64,000 nucleotides of DNA from Schistosoma mansoni (Eukaryota > Platyhelminthes > Trematoda > Strigeidida > Schistosomatidae), in NCBI RefSeq assembly GCF_000237925.1, contig NC_031496.1, positions 907,396 to 971,395 on the forward strand, in the 5' to 3' direction. The position numbers and the translations under genes are program-made. This document shows, in pieces, positions 30,201 through 38,425 of this stretch (positions are counted from its first letter, which is position 1; each line of letters starts with the position of its first letter). The notes beneath the pieces were generated by a model. It searched no databases. It saw only the letters and a list, made by a program, of their open reading frames with translations, and was not told the origin of the DNA.

Positions 30201-32902
30201 AATCGATTAATTAGAGTTTCTCAATGAAGATGTCATAGTGTAGTGTGGTCTACTTATATCCAATATAAGTAATATATGGTGATGGTCAGACATTGAATGT
30301 ATTTCGGCAAAAGATCAATAAGAAAAGAACTGAAATGAAGCGCAATTGGAAGGGAAATGCATGAACACTGAAATGAGAGAAGATGAACTGATATTTACAG
30401 AAGGAACAGTGAAGATTGAGACAATTGATTGTTAATTTGCAAATTAACTGTTTTCTGTATGGTTATCGGAATTTGGTGGGATAAACTGTAATTTGTGTCT
30501 AAATACATTCCATTGTCCCCAACCGGTGTTTTCTTCACTACAATAGAACTATACAAACCCCAAAAAGTATCGATATCCTGTTTAGTTCAGTAGTTAGTAG
30601 TGTATTTCGGTTTATTAAAAATTTTCAATAATAATCTATTTTTGTTTGTTAACTATCCACCTTAAACTGTAATAAATTGCAGATGTGTTGATCCTTGGCG
30701 ATCAAAACCCGTATCCTCATATTTGAAAGGCAAATAATTAGCGTCATTTCAACTGTACATGCATCTACTGACTTCTGAGGGTGCTAAGTTTACCTTAAAT
30801 TTAATCTATAAATGCACAGTCGACTAAATACCTTTATACTACTACATTTCGGGTTACGATCTTGTTCATAATAACATTTTAAAATTATCATTAGATGAAG
30901 TGTTTTACACAAGAAGGGAAATAATACATAGTTAAGGTTTTCATATGCAGTCCTATAAGTCTCTGTATTTGATAGATTAAGCTTCTAAGTCAAGTTAAAT
31001 GATCAGTGAAGCAGAAAAATAATCATATCCTTTTCTTATTAAACGACTATTCCATTAATGTTAATGTTGCCGACACTACATTTTTAGTTAGAGTCCATGA
31101 TGTTCAAACAGTCAGTATTTACATAGTAACCAAAAATCGATAAACGTTAAAATGTCTTCCAACAAAGTAACTAACTACATGATAGGGAGGTAATGTTCTA
31201 CTGAAAATGTTCTGATACATTCAAATGGCAAGTTGCAGATCATCTATTTTACGTGACTTATAAGGGTAAATTTACGAGGGTTACGTTCAATCAAAATAAC
31301 GTTTGGAAGAAAAGGGGAAAAATACCAAATCAGTAACGCAACTAATAATTACACTGCAAAATAAGTAGTTCACATCAGAGTAAATGTTGCTGGTTACATT
31401 TCATTTACATCGATAATCACCATCTTTAAGTTGCGTAATAGTCAAGAGATAACGAAGGGGATATAACTCATAGAAAAGAGAATTGAAAGACTTTCAACTT
31501 GGAGTCAGTAAAAGAAATTTAAATTCGAACCAACACTATATCACATGGGCAAAAATAAAGGAAATCAAGAATTCCTAACTAAAGGTTCCATCCCCATTGA
31601 ATCTACTAAATAAGTACCACAAACTTCGAGCTTTGGCAGTATTTCTTATGCATGCTGTAGTATTGTAAGTATATCAAACAAATAAATCGGGATCTTCACT
31701 TTCACATTGTTCATAAACGAGAAAGTACCTACCTTCATATTGAAACTGCTCGTTTTGCTTAACATTAGAATCACAAAGTACGCGTCAAAAAAGCAGATAT
31801 GTTCATTAGTAATGATGCATTATAGACACGAATAACTATTACCGCTGCTACTACTAGTGATAATACATTATTACCGACATCAGAACTTAGCTATCTACTA
31901 GACTCGAAGTCGTACAAAGTTCGGTAGAAACGATATATGACTTTCAGACTTAAAACCATTCTCTAAATTAAAAAAGTGAATGTCTTCAATAAGGCTAGAT
32001 CAAAATACACAAGTTTTACAAATGCGCAATAGGGATCACATAAAACTAATACTAACCAAATCTTGCACTTGTAAATCCCACAAATCTTACTTACAAGGAA
32101 TCTCACTGTTTTTGTCGGATCTTTGTCATACTTCAAAGCTAACTTCATTTACTTTACAATTTTAATTTAAGTGAAATAGTTGTTTGATATCTCACTTCAT
32201 GAAATTTATATATTCTGATTTATCTCAGGAGTATCATGTATTACGTTAACCAAATCATAAAAATGAGAACGTTCTGTGATTTACCTCAATGAACTTACCG
32301 ACATCAAAAACTTTAAAGTCTAGATCCTTGAACCGAAAGTTCGTTTCGACTATACCTGTTGTCTTCACTCTAGATCTCAATACATCTTGTTCAGTTGGTA
32401 AATAATCAGGAGCAGATATTCTGTCAATAGAACCGAGGTAGTAGCCTGCGGAATCATTTAATTGATATTCCTTGGAACGAGCGAAACATTTCTGCACACT
32501 TGTGTTGTTCCATAGTTTCAGTAATAGCTTTGATAAATCCTCAGGAAAATCTCCTTCTTCAACCGTAGCTAAATATCCGTTAAGATGCTTTAACTCATCG
32601 GCTTGGTCAAAACCATCTGCCGTTATATCTAGTGACTCCATTGCTTTAAGTATTTTTACCATTGACTGAACGGTGTTAGCAAAAATGATCGGTTTGTACT
32701 CTTTTCTCTCTTCTTCTCTGTAACCTTCACCATGGATTATTTTCATCTGTTTTAAAACTGTTGACTTCCCACACTCACCAGCGCCAAGAAGAAGTAACTT
32801 GACCTCTTTCATTGACTTTTCCGCATCTTGTCTTATTTGCTTCTCTATAGCCCTGCTCTTATCTTGCTGGACTTTAGCTGGTTCACTCCATGCACATCCC
32901 AT
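14412..32902 (-). CDS. GNAI: G protein alpha subunit, Gi class (spliced: 32902-32299, 14872-14412)
   Basis: Complete 354-aa heterotrimeric G-protein alpha subunit in two exons. Its length matches the Gi family. It should act at the plasma membrane as a GTPase switch downstream of GPCRs, typically lowering adenylate cyclase activity. Visible motifs: N-terminal MGC..S (myristoylation and palmitoylation); P-loop GAGECGKST at about 40-48; switch [11 protein letters not shown] with the catalytic Arg; DVGGQR with the catalytic Gln; NKKD and TCAT for guanine specificity; C-terminal KDCGLF with the Cys that pertussis toxin modifies in the family. The C-terminus says Gi rather than Go (GCGLY). The P-loop is odd: the usual GAGES has Cys for Ser. 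The helical domain (residues about 65-175) diverges from vertebrate Gi. The exons join in phase 1 across DVG|GQR. The intron is about 17.4 kb and holds many repeats and a 200-N gap, so the joining rests on phase and family continuity. Confidence 0.9.
14874..14900. repeat. (AAT)n at the splice acceptor
   Basis: On the transcribed strand this is about eight TTA repeats ending in the TAG of the exon 2 acceptor. It occupies the place of the polypyrimidine tract. Confidence 0.85.
14950..15140. repeat. H1 fragments, inverted chimera
   Basis: 14950-15062 is an H1 3' half on minus. From about 15063 the strand switches to plus (acgaaatggctgttcagtgc to the tail). The two arms can pair with each other. 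Confidence 0.7.
15187..15440 (+). repeat. Family P repeat (unclassified, hairpin start)
   Basis: Begins with the palindrome acttatatcaatataagt, followed by a purine-rich body (ggcaatagaaggttgagtag, gaatgagaacagaaag) and a T-rich 3' part. Four more copies lie at 27300, 27955, 29098 and 30235, all on plus. Size and end sequences would also suit a solo LTR, but no internal region is seen. Confidence 0.6.
16107..16446 (-). repeat. Family T retroposon, 5'-truncated
   Basis: On plus it runs from ttatttaaacacataaatat to the ggtggacgcgccgtgtccaccga stretch. It keeps the 3' terminal sequence and lacks the head. Confidence 0.8.
17347..17703 (+). mobile_element. RTE-derived element: 5' head fused to 3' end
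   Basis: 17347-17455 matches the RTE 5' head (actccgcctttagctaccac ... aacaaccttgctaaaaaatt). From about 17458 it continues as the RTE 3' coding end (aggaaaagacgttagaagtg ... ggggtaacagacgttagtaag). The whole of EN and RT is missing. It is a non-autonomous deletion product. Confidence 0.65.
18000..18510 (-). mobile_element. LINE-B fragment (non-LTR retrotransposon, (CTGA)n-tailed)
   Basis: The minus frame at 18434-18234 reads [27 protein letters not shown] and [17 protein letters not shown], the C-terminal end typical of a second LINE family. Its 3' UTR runs to the (CAGT)n tail at 18003-18020. A related copy lies at 26060-26600. Confidence 0.7.
18890..19232. mobile_element. RTE copy with inverted 5' head
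   Basis: 18890-19015 is the RTE 5' head in minus orientation. About 19060-19232 is the RTE 3' end in plus orientation, ending gaaggggtaacagacgtaag. The two point away from each other, like a twin-priming or 5'-inversion product with the middle lost. Confidence 0.6.
19383..19790. repeat. H2 hammerhead SINE, inverted pair
   Basis: 19383-19480 is an H2 3' half on minus. 19481-19790 is a nearly full H2 on plus with a tRNA-like head (actcagtacctaagtgaata ... ggattcgagtcctg), a hammerhead (core ctgacgag, damaged stem II) and the long 3' body. Confidence 0.75.
19820..19957 (-). mobile_element. LINE-B fragment cut by the assembly gap
   Basis: Minus frame [20 protein letters not shown], then [15 protein letters not shown], related to the C-terminal part of LINE-B. 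It is cut on the right by the run of N. Confidence 0.7.
19958..20157. other. Assembly gap (200 N)
   Basis: Exactly 200 N, a size often used as a placeholder between scaffolded contigs. True gap length is unknown. It lies in the G-alpha-i intron. Confidence 0.98.
20158..21060. other. Intron sequence, no recognised feature
   Basis: No repeat of the families listed here and no convincing exon are seen. A short stretch at 20380-20470 ends in gaatcatgatttcaactgtg, like an H1 tail. Confidence 0.5.
21070..21708 (+). repeat. H2 hammerhead SINE, tandem dimer
   Basis: Two direct H2 units, with cgcgatggcgtttgaag at about 21079 and 21426, a spacing of 347 bp. The second unit has the better head (ggactcagtggccgagtgga). 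Both carry the variant core ctagtgacgag, with three extra bases compared with ctgacgag. Stem II reads gtcccaaatagaac and stem III acgcg(t/c)gt. The 3' body ends in aaacaaacaatactaaatga. Confidence 0.85.
21936..22079 (+). CDS. Possible 47-aa reading frame, Gln-rich end
   Basis: ATG at 21936, stop taa at 22077. The peptide starts [17 protein letters not shown] and ends in a Gln/Glu-rich run, then KLSVKYE. The frame extends upstream without stop to a possible acceptor (gaatgacag at about 21911), so it could be the last exon of a gene nested in the G-alpha-i intron. The upstream stretch is purine-rich, which is poor for an acceptor. I do not recognise it. Confidence 0.25.
   Translation: MNYNIHDHYGKRINDPYLSLMNEQAEQQPRQQPEQQEQKAKLSVKYE
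22318..22402. repeat. (AAAC)n / (GTTT)n inverted simple repeats
   Basis: A short AAAC/AAAT run at 22320-22347 faces a GTTT run at 22368-22401. They could form a hairpin. Confidence 0.8.
22465..22640 (-). mobile_element. RTE LINE fragment
   Basis: On minus: [20 protein letters not shown], then the [10 protein letters not shown] region. It matches the C-terminal tail of the RTE ORF. It is bounded by an (AT)n run at 22631-22650. Confidence 0.65.
22925..23285 (-). mobile_element. RTE LINE 3' end
   Basis: Minus frame includes [35 protein letters not shown] and [16 protein letters not shown]. The 3' end is at gcctacgcctgttaccccc on plus, next to cttacttg. Confidence 0.8.
23545..23835 (+). mobile_element. 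RTE LINE 3' end
   Basis: Frame with [20 protein letters not shown] and [15 protein letters not shown], ending gggggtaacaggcgtaagtaagtaagtaag. The (TAAG)n tail is intact. Confidence 0.85.
24300..24405 (+). mobile_element. RTE LINE 3'-terminal 100 bp
   Basis: ggacaaagttagatggagaatgccgg ... ggggtaacaggcg and (TAAG)n. The shortest 5'-truncated copy in the window. Confidence 0.8.
24600..24735 (-). repeat. H1 hammerhead SINE, 3' half
   Basis: Minus H1 tail and ribozyme. The B-box region is cut off at about 24735. Confidence 0.8.
24649..24705 (-). ncRNA. Hammerhead ribozyme with intact core (H1 copy)
   Basis: On minus: stem I cacactg/cagtgc, core ctgagga, stem II gtctta...aggac (one G-U), cgaaa, stem III acggucgu, then C at the cleavage position. 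All conserved core bases are present, so self-cleavage is plausible. Confidence 0.65.
24940..25437 (+). repeat. Family T retroposon, near full length
   Basis: From ctgatacggccaagaatggg to ttattcgatgctcctttgtt. It is a direct copy with a (TCTC) expansion near the head. The A/T tail is missing. Confidence 0.8.
25680..26005 (+). mobile_element. RTE LINE 3' end, degenerate
   Basis: accatcaacaacagcctactgtagaagagaac, then aagccttacttgtaatcctg and ggggtaacatgagtaagtaagtaag. The frame is destroyed. Confidence 0.75.
26060..26600 (-). mobile_element. LINE-B 3' end with (CTGA)n tail
   Basis: Minus frame 26503-26270: [40 protein letters not shown] and [11 protein letters not shown]. The 3' UTR reads through to gtcagtcagtcat on plus at about 26078. 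The order PGWGPRD...[13 protein letters not shown] defines this family. Confidence 0.75.
26992..27235. repeat. H2 hammerhead SINE, inverted chimera
   Basis: 26992-27146 is the H2 head and ribozyme on minus (variant core ctagtgacgag). At about 27147 the orientation switches to the H2 3' body on plus (tcgagacaatacgcacagta). The B-box ggttcgagtccc is intact. Confidence 0.8.
27247..27285. repeat. (TTA)n microsatellite
   Basis: About 12 TTA units. Simple repeat in the intron. Confidence 0.9.
27300..27480 (+). repeat. Family P repeat, 3'-truncated
   Basis: gtaggccacttatatcaacataagtagtat start, then the purine-rich body. It is cut off where an RTE 3' end begins at about 27485. Confidence 0.6.
27485..27660 (+). 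mobile_element. RTE LINE 3' end
   Basis: cagaaaagaggaaggctaaa ... gaggagtaacaggcgtaa. 5'-truncated; it sits directly on the truncated family P copy. Confidence 0.75.
27745..27845 (+). repeat. Family T 3'-end remnant
   Basis: ttgggcacctgggcaagtat ... tgtagcacctatctgtttggtgccttcta resembles the last 100 bp of family T. Confidence 0.45.
27955..28170 (+). repeat. Family P repeat
   Basis: tatggtgtatgctactgatg, then the agatataagtagtatgtatc hairpin region and body to actgtatgataaatg. Confidence 0.6.
28209..28510 (+). repeat. H2 hammerhead SINE, near full length
   Basis: Head gctactcagtagctaagtag, B-box gggttcgagtccc, hammerhead with the standard core ctgacgag and cgaaac (stem II has mismatches), then the 3' body to gggaagat. 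Confidence 0.8.
28712..28876 (-). repeat. H1 hammerhead SINE, head and ribozyme
   Basis: Contains A-box, B-box (gggttcgaatc) and the ribozyme on minus. The outer 5' body is missing. Confidence 0.8.
28757..28812 (-). ncRNA. Hammerhead ribozyme with intact core (H1 copy)
   Basis: On minus: stem I gcactg/cagtgc, core ctgagga, stem II gtcccataataggac (four good pairs), cgaaa, palindromic stem III acggccgu, then U at the cleavage position. It has Pol III boxes just upstream on the same strand. Confidence 0.7.
28985..29065 (+). repeat. H1 3'-tail fragment
   Basis: cttccaggtttaccatggtg ... gactcatgatctcaactata. It interrupts the start of a family P copy: gtgtatgc on its left and tactaatgtcg on its right recall the P sequence at 27965. 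Confidence 0.6.
29098..29370 (+). repeat. Family P repeat, most complete copy
   Basis: tatactactaatgtcgatag, the hairpin, the purine-rich body, gagacaattgattaacgttt and a 3' end with cctcacttgtgttctcgttcacta. Confidence 0.65.
29902..30050 (-). repeat. H2 hammerhead SINE, partial
   Basis: H2 head and ribozyme on minus with a small deletion in stem I. The core is altered near ctgaccgg. Confidence 0.7.
30235..30552 (+). repeat. Family P repeat with internal insertion
   Basis: ggtctacttatatccaatataagtaat start; the 3' end caaccggtgttttcttcact resembles that of the 29098 copy. The body carries extra sequence near 30370. Confidence 0.6.
30560..32250. other. G-alpha-i intron, unique-looking sequence
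   Basis: About 1.7 kb next to exon 1 without any repeat family seen elsewhere in the window and without a convincing reading frame. Intron-proximal regulatory DNA could lie here, but nothing specific is visible. Confidence 0.5.
32299..32902 (-). CDS. GNAI: G-alpha-i, exon 1 (N-terminal half)
   Basis: ATG at 32902, 201 codons plus one base, donor g|gtaagttc. It encodes the myristoylation start MGCAWS, the P-loop GAGECGKST, the helical domain and switch I ([10 protein letters not shown]) up to FDVG. A single 604-nt first exon is unusual for vertebrate Gi genes, which split this region. Confidence 0.92.
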
Positions 32903-33241
32903 GTCAGATATTTGAGCAAATAACCAAACTAAAACCAGTTTGGATATATAGAGTCCACTAGCATGGAATTAAAAACGAAGTGAACAAATATACGGCATAT
33001 CATATATATAGACTATCCAACATCAACTAGCCAATTATTGAAGATGTTGTTCACTAGGAGACTAGTATCAATACTCTAAGTTTAAGATACGAAATACCAG
33101 CCAAAATATTTTTTATAACTTCATTTGAAACCTTGAAATCGCCGAAATAAAAACTATATCTCTTGAAATTTAACGAGCTTACGTAGAGATAGTGTTTTAA
33201 TGGGTGACCTCTGACGCCACAAACTTTAAATCTGGCTAGGC
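32903..33241. promoter_or_regulatory. Divergent promoter region between G-alpha-i and RPS11
   Basis: The two start codons are separated by 339 bp in head-to-head order. Both 5' UTRs and both promoters must fit here unless further exons exist upstream. No TATA box at a convincing position is seen. Confidence 0.55.
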
Positions 33242-33750
33242 ATGGCTGAGCAGGTTAGTAATAAGTATCGTTAATTGGTTGTTTCCAGCGAGAAAACGCA
33301 TTTCAAAAGCAAGAAGTGAAAGGAAAGAATGGTGGAAGATATTACAAAAACATAGGCCTTGGTTATAAAACTCCAAAAGAGGCTATTTTCGGTACTTACA
33401 TTGACAAAAAGTGTCCCTTCACTGGAAATGTACGTATCCGTGGTCGAATCCTTACGGGTGTTGTGCGTAAAACTAAAATGAATCGGACTATTGTTATTCG
33501 CCGTGACTACCTTAAGTACGTGAAGAAGTACAACCGATATGAGAAGCGACATAAGAATATGTCTGTACATTTATCTCCTTGCTTCAGGTGAGTGCACCGT
33601 GTGTTTGTTTACACTTGCAGAGATGTGGCTGTTGGAGATGTCGTAACTGTCGGTGAGTGTAGACCCCTGAGCAAAACCGTGTCATTCAATGTCATCAAGG
33701 TTTCGAAAGCCGCTGGTTCAAAGTACAAAAAAGCCTTCCAAAAGTTTTAA
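33242..33750 (+). CDS. RPS11: 40S ribosomal protein S11 (uS17) (spliced: 33242-33253, 33289-33587, 33621-33750)
   Basis: Three exons encode 146 aa: MAEQ, then a long middle exon with [50 protein letters not shown] and [10 protein letters not shown], then [20 protein letters not shown] to the end FQKF. These are the uS17 signatures of eukaryotic S11, which binds 18S rRNA in the small subunit. Both introns are micro-introns of 35 and 33 nt with gt..ag ends (cag|gttagt, cag|gtgagt). An aataaa signal follows at 33758-33763. The oddity is at the N-terminus: after QKQ the protein goes straight to EVKGKNGG, where other animals have about 13 more residues (PTIF..., ...VLLG). The reading frame is kept. 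Either the assembly or the gene has lost 39 nt. It shares its promoter region with G-alpha-i. Confidence 0.92.
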
Positions 33751-33757
33751 TGCCTGA

Positions 33758-33763
33758 AATAAA
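33758..33763 (+). terminator. Polyadenylation signal of RPS11
   Basis: aataaa eight bases past the RPS11 stop codon. It is the only canonical signal nearby, giving a very short 3' UTR. Confidence 0.6.
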
Positions 33764-33779
33764 CGTATAGGTTTACTGC

Positions 33780-36010
33780 ATATCTTGGTTCTCCTTTCGT
33801 TCCTGGCTTAATTGACCGGTTTATATTTATTTGGAGCTTTCTACTTTCGTTTGGCATATGAGTCTTATTATAAATCAACTAACGTAATATTCCACTATAT
33901 CATGTGTAAGCTGTAAAGCTTACAGCTGTGATTCAAGATTTTTACGCTATAGCTTAATGCACAAGCATTATTTCCTATATCCATGTAGTTCTTATACTAA
34001 TGACTTGCGCGATTTCCATTTGATAAAGAGAGATAGTTGCCCCAGTTTCATTTCCGTGTCTCAGCTAATCCAGTCTGACTCGTTTTAAGAGATGGTAGTT
34101 ACTTGGATGATTCTTTTAGTCTAGTAATTCATAAATTACATGCCGAGATTCACAAACAGTTTTGGTCACTTCCCCTTGTGACACTAAGGAATGTATGATT
34201 GAACTGTCGATTTGAAGATTTAAAAGAAAACTAAGCGAAAATCAAAATTCCTGTCGTAGTGTTATACCGACTCTACAATTTAACATAAACTGTGGAGAAT
34301 AAGTATTTGTCATCTTAACAATTTCTAGTTAAACTACGTCGCTGTTACCTTGACTTGGTGGTCTAGCTTACCTTTCGTGATGAGCCAATCCTCAGTCTCA
34401 TCAGACCGGTCGGTTGAAGAGCGCTAAGACAAGTAGCAAACCCAAGGTCTGAGGGCGAAGTCGTACTGCTCACTGTACAGAGGTGTTTCCTTCATACAAC
34501 CAGCATAACAGCAATGTTGCATTCCCACAAGGGGGCGGGGTTAGAAAAAGTTGACCATGGAATGCAAGCCTCTCTTTAGAGTTCTCTGTAAATGTCATGT
34601 TTCACTTTATTTGGAACTTAGGCAGAAACCAAGTGTGTCCCGTTGCCTCTGATCCAATTTCTTTTTCAGTTACCTGTGGGAGGACTTCCACTGTTTTGGA
34701 AACCGGGAAGTGATAATCGTCCTCGTACCTCTAACAGCACTCGAGACCACTATATTCATAATCAGTTCTCTTCATTTCCTATTATTCCTCCTACCTCGAT
34801 TATCAAATATAGCCAACGAATCTGGTGCGCGAAATACTTATTCACCAGAACCTTGAATAGGTTAGAGCTGCTTCCTGTCCTTTTGCCATATAAAATCAGC
34901 TAAATCAGTTCACTCTCGAAAAATATGAAAACTGCTTCATGAATGTCTAATCTAACTCCACAGGCGGATAACTAATCAGACCTTTCTCGGCTTAAGAATA
35001 AACATTATTTCTTAAAAAGTATTATATAAAAACCCAAAATAAGGGGTTATTGCCATATGCTGTGTCTGTTTTGGTCTAAACATCTTTGATTTCCGAACAT
35101 TCCACTTCAGGTATCAGCGAAACAACTATCACCTAATAACCTTCCTCCGCTTGTAACTCAACTGGCATTAAGTGTGCTGCATGACTAACAATCGGTGTAG
35201 TACAAGGCTTGTCTACTGATCATGAGATTTGTTAAAGACGTCAATAGAACTTGGTACGAATGTATTTTAACTCAACATTTTTTCCATACTGGGTGTCTGC
35301 ATCTTACAGCTCGGCTGCACATGGCATATTCACTCTTCCCTCAGTACGACGACGCAAAGCCCTGGTGACATAGTGTTAGTCCCTAAATAGATAGTTGTTC
35401 CCGTCAGCATATAACGAAGTTCGACGTCAAGTCCTCAGCCTAGTCAGCAACATGTTTTTGCAATCTGCGACTGAAAAGTCCGGCTATGTAACCACATCTC
35501 ATTGAAATGAAGTCTATGCAATAGAACTGAAAATTCCGACGAAACAGTATCTAACCTCTGGATTGTAGATGAGTGTCTAGTCATAAGGTGTCATGACACT
35601 GTATGTCCCGTGAAAACAATTTGTGATTCCTTTCACTATTATCAAGGAAACTGCAGGTCCAATTTCTGGTTGAACTTCGTGTAACCAACAGACATGTGCA
35701 AGGTATCCGTAGTCTGAACAGAGTTCAGTATTGTTCATTGTATCGTAAGAATGTTCAAATGCATCCTATTCACAACACCCAGGGCATTAAAACATGTTAT
35801 CAGAAAGTCAAAATAGTTTACAGGATGGAAATAAAGGAATTGATTTGTAAATCTGGATATATATCCATACCAGTATAGTAGTTTCTCATGCATATAATTC
35901 CATACAGCAGGTTAAATGTATCTGCCCAGCGTCTGATGCTATGTTAGAATCCATTTGCCCCATAAGGCGAGTCATAATCGACTTGTTTCCCTCGATTGTC
36001 GCTATTGAAA
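33780..36010. other. Intergenic DNA, no recognised gene
   Basis: No exon with family resemblance is seen on either strand. A frame at 34643-34903 (+) looks accidental. A hammerhead-like string lies on minus at 34361-34415 (see findings). Confidence 0.5.
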
Positions 36011-36014
36011 TATA

Positions 36015-36465
36015 TCCGATTACACACAAGTCACTTGATTTGTGTGTGGGCTATGTTGCTGCATGGTGCCCAGGCCGAAGCAGGTATTACTCGTATGGGG
36101 GCCACACCACGAGCCCTCGACCTAAAGGTCTGATACACAAGCAAGTGGAGCAACATAGGGAAATGGTTTCGTGGTAACCAGCAGCTGATTCATATTCCAT
36201 TTGCTCTTTCAGGATCTTGGAGTTCATGCAGACCGTTGATTTGGAATGAGGGTTTTTCAACTCTTCTAGGTGGACCCTTCGTGTCCACCAACCCGGTCAA
36301 AGTGCCGGACATTCGCTCTTCGTCCTGTCAATTCCGTAAACAACAGTAATATCGAGAAAAGGCAGTGAGTAGGAGTTTCCTTGTAGTGGTTGTATGCACG
36401 TGACCATGTGAGAACATTTTGAGGGAGAGAGCTGGTTCTCCCCACCCTCGGCCGCACCAGGTCTT
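36015..36465 (-). repeat. Family T retroposon, near full length
   Basis: On plus from acacaagtcacttgatttgt to cctcggccgcaccagg. The 3' tail is gone. Confidence 0.8.
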
Positions 36466-36469
36466 TCGT

Positions 36470-37930
36470 AAAGCTTCTGTACATCTTGATTTCGGTATCC
36501 AGCTACAACAAATTCTGAACCCTCGATTGAATATTGTTCAGACTACATGGAAATTAACAATCACCGTTCTGACTTATAATCTCTCCCTATTCGTTTATTG
36601 TTGGTCTAGAAATGTTCAAAACCGATGAAACCAACGGACACGATACTTCCTATTTTAGTTGAACTGCGAAACTTTTCACCTTACAGCTTAGGAACGATAA
36701 TGGTGCTAACTGTAAGAGGAATACAGTTTCGTCGAACTTCACTGACCGTTTCACTAGGATATAATTCCTCATTACAGCCAAGGTTCGAAATCAAAACACC
36801 CCTATAATTTAAATCCAGTTCAGGGAAGTATGATCAGAATTTTAGGTAATACTCAGGAATAGATAATTATTGCATAAAAATCATTCCCTTCAAAATTAAG
36901 AAACTTCAACAGCGAAATAAGTACTGTAGGTTTGTTTATTTAGTTGTTTAACGAATCCTATCGCCGTTAATACTTCATGACAGCATACTGTCCCTACAAA
37001 TAGACCGAAAGTGCCAGAATAGATACTAAGTAAGTGATATATATATAAACTATGTTGAGCCACAGCAGGTAGATGCAATTATAATCCGAATAATTTAAAA
37101 AACACTTCTAGTTAATTTGAGTATAACCAAAATTAAACTACATCATATGCATTAATCACACGATATAAACACGTGTACAATCTTCAAGTGATTTTGCTAA
37201 ACTAATGGTCTCTAAAATAATTTGCTTCAAAATATACTGAGTACTAAATACACCTGTAATGAAAAAAATATTCGAACAATAAGCCTTTGGCATTGAAATG
37301 TATAAACTACATTAAAATACTTTACATTAATCGCAATATCCTATCGGTCTTAACAGCCATCCATTTAGATTGATAGCCTGATATGAGGTGTATTGACATG
37401 GACAATAATCAACTTACTTCCAAATAGATCTCTACTAGACACACGTTTTGGAATTCCCAGTCTGGTGTTACTTTAGAACATATATCTGTCAAAAATGATT
37501 TTTTGTATGATGACCGGGTAAGGTGGTCACCGTCAAATCTTATCAGAAACAAGCGCTAAACAATCCCTCTAATGGAGTTCAACCTAGATTTGGTCACTGG
37601 CGGTTCAGCGACACTATGATTGATATAGCTGACCATGAGACCGGGTTTCCCACTTAACCAGAAACTACCAGTCATATTGCGCTATTTCAGTTGTAATATA
37701 TATTCACCGAATTGAGTGACCCCATACTATAAAAGTCCATCAACAATCTAAATTACGTTCATTGACTCAGGAGTGAAAAATGTTGACTAACCAAAACTAA
37801 CGGGTAAATGCCAATCAAGATTCTCTACTCTTAATACACACTAATATTTATTTTAACCGAAATAATAACTTTTAAGTAGATACTGAACTATACAAATGGA
37901 CATTTTTCAATACATGAGACGATAATTCAA
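36470..37930. other. Intergenic DNA, no recognised feature
   Basis: AT-rich with short frames only. Nothing can be supported. Confidence 0.5.
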
Positions 37931-37944
37931 TTGGTGTCACCATC

Positions 37945-38425
37945 TTGAAACACCGACTTCGGTGGCTTGGACATGTTCTACGAATAACTTCCCAGAGAAT
38001 TCCACGCCACGCATTAATTGCCGACTCTGGGACTGGTTGGAAAAAGCAGAGAGGAGGTCAGTGTATGACATGGTGTCGTGGTATGAAAGAAAGCTGTAAA
38101 GGGCTAGCTTCTGTTGGTCCTTCCCGATTCCCTGGCTGGGGTCCGAGAGATGGTGCAACACAGTGGCTAGAGACGTTATTAGATATGGCTCAGAATAAAA
38201 GCCAGTGGCGAGCCTGCTGTAACCTTCTTTTACCTTCTTCATAAAGAGTGGTTCTAACTTTCTTAACTGAGAGAGCTCTTCTGGTTGTACATTTCAGTTC
38301 CACTCTACTTTTTTTTCATCCTTCCTTTCCCCCTTTCTCCTCTCATTCTCATTATTTTGTGGTGCATATGTATCTGGTGCCCTTTTGTATCACTATGTAT
38401 GTGTTTAAATAAATAAATAAAAACA
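37945..38425 (+). mobile_element. LINE 3' end with (AAAT)n tail, same 3' terminus as family T
   Basis: Frame 37945-38244: LRWLGHVLRITSQRIPRHAL, GWKKQRGGQCMTWCRGMKES, PSRFPGWGPRDGATQWLETL and DMAQNKSQWRACCNLLLPSS, then a stop. This is the C-terminal end of a non-LTR retrotransposon ORF, related to LINE-B but with a different 3' UTR. The last 55 bp (gtgcatatgtatctggtgcc ... atgtgtttaaataaataaat) match the 3' end of family T. 5'-truncated at about 37940. Confidence 0.8.

Noticed and set aside
34643-34903. 86-aa plus frame between RPS11 and ATG14
   Set aside because: No family resemblance, no repeat of it elsewhere in the window, and no sensible splice sites or start context.
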